Source: Cyanidiococcus yangmingshanensis
Taxonomy: Eukaryota > Rhodophyta > Bangiophyceae > Cyanidiales > Cyanidiaceae
NCBI GenBank assembly: GCA_013995675.1
Contig: VWRR01000002.1
Location: 434,001 to 498,000 of the forward strand
Direction: 5' to 3'
Length of the DNA: 64,000 nt
Below are positions 61,395 through 64,000 of this stretch, in pieces (positions within the stretch are counted from its first letter, which is position 1; each line of letters starts with the position of its first letter). A model generated the notes under the pieces. The model had not been told where the DNA came from. It saw only the letters and a list, made by a program, of their open reading frames with translations, and did no database searches. The position numbers and the translations under genes are program-made.

Positions 61395-64000
61395 ATGTTT
61401 GGCTTGCGACGAGACCTCGTTCGCGCAGTTTTGGCAGCCAAGCTAACCTTGGGTTTCTTCCTGGCCAGTCTGCTTGTCACTGTGAACGCTTTCCGAGAAG
61501 AGCTCTCTTGTTGGGCCCCGCTGCTGTATACAATCATGATGGGGCCACTCAGTGAGTTCAGTTACGTTGGCGCGTTGCAGCGGACTGCCGCGGCGCTCCT
61601 CTACGGCTCGCTGCTCGGCACGGCTTTTGCAGCGACCGTCTTTTTCGTTGCCCGACACTTGATCTGGCTACGCATCATCTGTATCTTTCTGGTGATGGCA
61701 CCGATCAGTCTTCTGCGTTTGAGCAACCAGCATGCCCTTTTATCTATTTTTACGGCAGTAGCGCTCGGTCTGGTTCTGAACTCCTCGCTGGAGTTGCAGG
61801 CAATCTTGTCATCGTCGTCGTCGTCCTCGTCGCTGGAGGTGGCGTCCTCTGCTCGCTCCCTCATGAGACAGTTTTGTATCTCTGCCTCTATAGCGTACCT
61901 GGTCGGTGTTTTCATTGCGGTCGTATTGTTTCCGTTGCCAGCATCGAGCGCTTTGCGGGATGCGCTCGAGCGAATGCTCAACGAAATCGGCAGACGAGTG
62001 AGTGCATTGGCAGCGGAGCTTTTCGGGCTCATAGACCAGGCTGAGTCTGCATGGAGAGAAACGCAAGCTTCTCGTGTGTCAGCTGGAAAAGCAGGAGATA
62101 TAACAGCGTGCGACATCGACTCGGAATGGGGACCATCGCTAACACCGAGTATCCGAGCGCCGTTGTCTGCAACAGAGCGCTGCGCAGTAGGTACGGAACA
62201 TGCCTTCAGTGCCGAGTTCACCATTATCGATGATGAAGACTATGCGATGCTCCAAGATGAGGGCGCTCTCTTCCTCCAAGAGCGACTCTGGGAATTGCAG
62301 GCTCTGGTGGTCTTTGCGCATCGAGAATGGACCTTACCAGAGGTGACGCAGGTGGTTCCGATTGCTGACTGGGCTCAAACTGTCCTTGCTGTTCGGGAGA
62401 TTATCTCTCGCGTCGCTGGCGTTGAGAGCCTACTTGGACGACGTCGAGGACGACGAGGTTATCGTCAAGCAGATCACGATCTGGGTTTGGCGCTTGATCA
62501 GCTTTTCAAGCATTCGCTGGTTGACGTGATGCGCCTCTGGGCTATTATTGCGGCGAGCTGTCACCAGCTCTCACGGCTGCTAGCGGATTCGCATCCGCGG
62601 TGGTACCGCTGGATACCTTGTCGAAAGCGGCACGTTTCACCGAGCCAGCACGCTCAGGCCATCTTGAATAGGCTTTTAGAGACGAAAACCGTGTTGCGTC
62701 TTCGTCAAGGTGCACTGGTCAGTGGCCTGGTCGGTTACGAACGATACTGGCAACACATGCTTTCTTTGTACCAAAAGGTCGGCCGAGAAGAATCGCCTGA
62801 CCTAAGAGGCTCATGCTCATCGCGAACGAGCGCTTTGTTCGCAGAAGATGTGAGCGCTGCCTGGTTCAGTGCAATCATGATGCATCGCATTGTGGATGCC
62901 GTTCAGGATGCGTACCGAGCCGCTCAAGCACTCCTACCGAATCACCAGGTAGCGTCAGCCAACGGAACGCATGACCCCGAAGGTTTCTGTGGTCCAGTAC
63001 GTGCGCTCTTCACGAACGTGACGGGAGAATTCTTCGCGCTGCCTTGGGAAGTCGCACACGACGTGAAGGCCCTGTGTACACAGATGCGCCTCCTGGGCTG
63101 GACAGAATGCCGCACAGCACTGCGAACTCATCGTTGGCAGGTAGTGTTTTTCTTCAAGTTCTACCTGCTCTGCGCGATGACGCTCTCGGTGGTCACGAGC
63201 ATTCCTGAACAAACTACCCTTCGAAGCGAATGGAATATTATTTGGCTGTATTTCTCGGTTGTGATTACGGCAAGACCAACAACCGAGTCTGCAATCAGTG
63301 TTGGCCTGATGCGGGTCAACGGTACGATCGTTGGCGCTGTCTTGGGCTATCTCGTCATGCTGCGACCTCTTATCGCTACGAATGCGTATGCAGTTTCCGC
63401 ATTGAGCATCTTGATTATTTATGTTTTCTTTTATTTCGCGCTGCTGGATCGCCACAAGTGGTTGCAGTATGCCGCTCGGGTCGGGGTCCTCACATACACG
63501 CTGGTGGTCATGTGCCAGTACGAAGGCCTGGACTATGTGGCCCAATGGCAGTACGCACTGAGCCGCTGCGTAACGACATGCGCGGGTGTCCTGCTCGCGG
63601 TCCTTGTCGTCGCGGCCTTGTCGCCCCGCATGGCTGTTCGGGAGTCACGCCAAATTCTGAGTCGAGTCTTCTCGACAGCAGCCGAAGCTACGGGCTCTTT
63701 TCACGCCGTCTATGTGACGCGAGATACGTCAACTCAGCTGGCAACGCACATAACGCCTGAGTTTCTGCTCGAGCATTATTCGAGTTTTAGTTCACTGACT
63801 CGTTCACCGTCGCTGGTTTCGCTGTTGCCAACAACAACATCGTCTGATCGCATTGGGTCACCAAGGGAAGCCGGTAACGATGATGTGACCCAAGCGACAG
63901 CCTCAGCGCCTGCGGATAGACGCAGTAGGTCGAGTCTGATGATCGACAGGGCAGCCACGCTGCTTCTCCAGCGGATCACGACGGATCTTCTGGCTGCCCG
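61395..64000 (+). CDS. FUSC/aromatic-acid-exporter-like membrane protein, cut by window end
   Basis: An uninterrupted frame from the ATG at 61395 to the window edge, at least 868 residues, with no stop. The first ~230 residues contain about six membrane segments ('LTLGFFLASLLVTVNAF', 'LLYGSLLGTAFAATVFFV', 'ICIFLVMAPISLL', 'YLVGVFIAVVLFPL') interrupted by a Ser run. A ~370-residue cytosolic part follows. A second six-helix block starts near 63155 and contains 'TARPTTESAISVGLMRVNGT', 'IVGAVLGYLVMLRPLI' and 'ALSRCVTTCAGVLLAVLVV', which match the FUSC_2/ArAE pattern (R..GT..GA..G). Such proteins export aromatic acids or related anions in bacteria, fungi and plants (ALMT relatives). Substrate and membrane are unknown. 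The two-block layout is the full-length bacterial/fungal arrangement. Confidence 0.78.
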   Translation, partial: MFGLRRDLVRAVLAAKLTLGFFLASLLVTVNAFREELSCWAPLLYTIMMGPLSEFSYVGALQRTAAALLYGSLLGTAFAATVFFVARHLIWLRIICIFLVMAPISLLRLSNQHALLSIFTAVALGLVLNSSLELQAILSSSSSSSSLEVASSARSLMRQFCISASIAYLVGVFIAVVLFPLPASSALRDALERMLNEIGRRVSALAAELFGLIDQAESAWRETQASRVSAGKAGDITACDIDSEWGPSLTPSIRAPLSATERCAVGTEHAFSAEFTIIDDEDYAMLQDEGALFLQERLWELQALVVFAHREWTLPEVTQVVPIADWAQTVLAVREIISRVAGVESLLGRRRGRRGYRQADHDLGLALDQLFKHSLVDVMRLWAIIAASCHQLSRLLADSHPRWYRWIPCRKRHVSPSQHAQAILNRLLETKTVLRLRQGALVSGLVGYERYWQHMLSLYQKVGREESPDLRGSCSSRTSALFAEDVSAAWFSAIMMHRIVDAVQDAYRAAQALLPNHQVASANGTHDPEGFCGPVRALFTNVTGEFFALPWEVAHDVKALCTQMRLLGWTECRTALRTHRWQVVFFFKFYLLCAMTLSVVTSIPEQTTLRSEWNIIWLYFSVVITARPTTESAISVGLMRVNGTIVGAVLGYLVMLRPLIATNAYAVSALSILIIYVFFYFALLDRHKWLQYAARVGVLTYTLVVMCQYEGLDYVAQWQYALSRCVTTCAGVLLAVLVVAALSPRMAVRESRQILSRVFSTAAEATGSFHAVYVTRDTSTQLATHITPEFLLEHYSSFSSLTRSPSLVSLLPTTTSSDRIGSPREAGNDDVTQATASAPADRRSRSSLMIDRAATLLLQRITTDLLAA

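Noticed and set aside
1-64000. Transposons, virus-like elements, CRISPR arrays, rRNA and tRNA genes
   Set aside because: No transposase, reverse transcriptase, integrase, capsid or terminal-repeat pattern and no spaced-repeat array were seen; tRNAs, especially intron-bearing or permuted ones, could have been missed by eye.

Overview
The window looks like nuclear DNA of a very compact eukaryote with a plastid, most probably a cyanidiophycean red alga (Cyanidioschyzon/Cyanidiococcus type). Genes are packed on both strands and no intron could be supported. Several proteins carry plastid- or thylakoid-type leaders (long HPF/PSRP1, a lumenal pentapeptide protein, an ABC1 kinase). A complete CAD-type pyrimidine fusion gene is present, an arrangement reported from red algae but not from green plants. 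The species call is an inference from gene content and style, not from a marker gene.

Layout: 0.2-7 kb holds a DNAJC9-like J-protein, a plastid long HPF and a very long Cdh1/Fizzy-related APC/C activator. 7.5-14.2 kb holds NSF and two related GT61-like glycosyltransferases. 14.6-19.4 kb holds a small unknown protein, a repeat-rich upstream region and a P3A H+-ATPase. 19.9-29.2 kb holds an ARMT1/DUF89 phosphatase divergent from phosphoserine phosphatase, a tetraspanin-like protein, a Nit2-type omega-amidase, an unknown membrane protein and an R2R3-MYB protein. 30.9-40.5 kb holds a TBC Rab-GAP fused to two peptidoglycan-binding-like domains, convergent with CAD. 41.9-51.5 kb holds an extended SDR, CIAO1 divergent from a mitochondrial carrier, a YlxR protein and a large ABC1K kinase. 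52-64 kb holds an RTEL1-type helicase, an OPA/GlpT-family transporter followed by DnaJ-type zinc-finger coding sequence, a thylakoid-lumen pentapeptide protein and a FUSC/ArAE-like membrane protein that runs off the right edge.

Functional links: CIAO1 belongs to the pathway that loads Fe-S clusters into helicases such as RTEL1. HPF, the ABC1K and the lumenal protein are plastid housekeeping. CAD carries the first steps of pyrimidine synthesis, but its dihydroorotase module has lost its metal ligands, so that step must be supplied by another gene. NSF, the TBC protein, the tetraspanin and the type II glycosyltransferases point to an ordinary endomembrane system.

About fifteen genes are interrupted by reading-frame shifts that can each be explained by one extra base (never clearly by a lost base), with conserved protein resuming at once. 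The H+-ATPase has about twelve; other multi-kilobase genes have none. These look more like residual sequence errors than gene decay, but this needs reads to settle. Intergenic stretches are enriched in a GATGCGT/ACGCATC motif, short trinucleotide tracts and paired ~50 bp direct repeats. No transposon, virus-like element, CRISPR array, rRNA or confident tRNA was seen.
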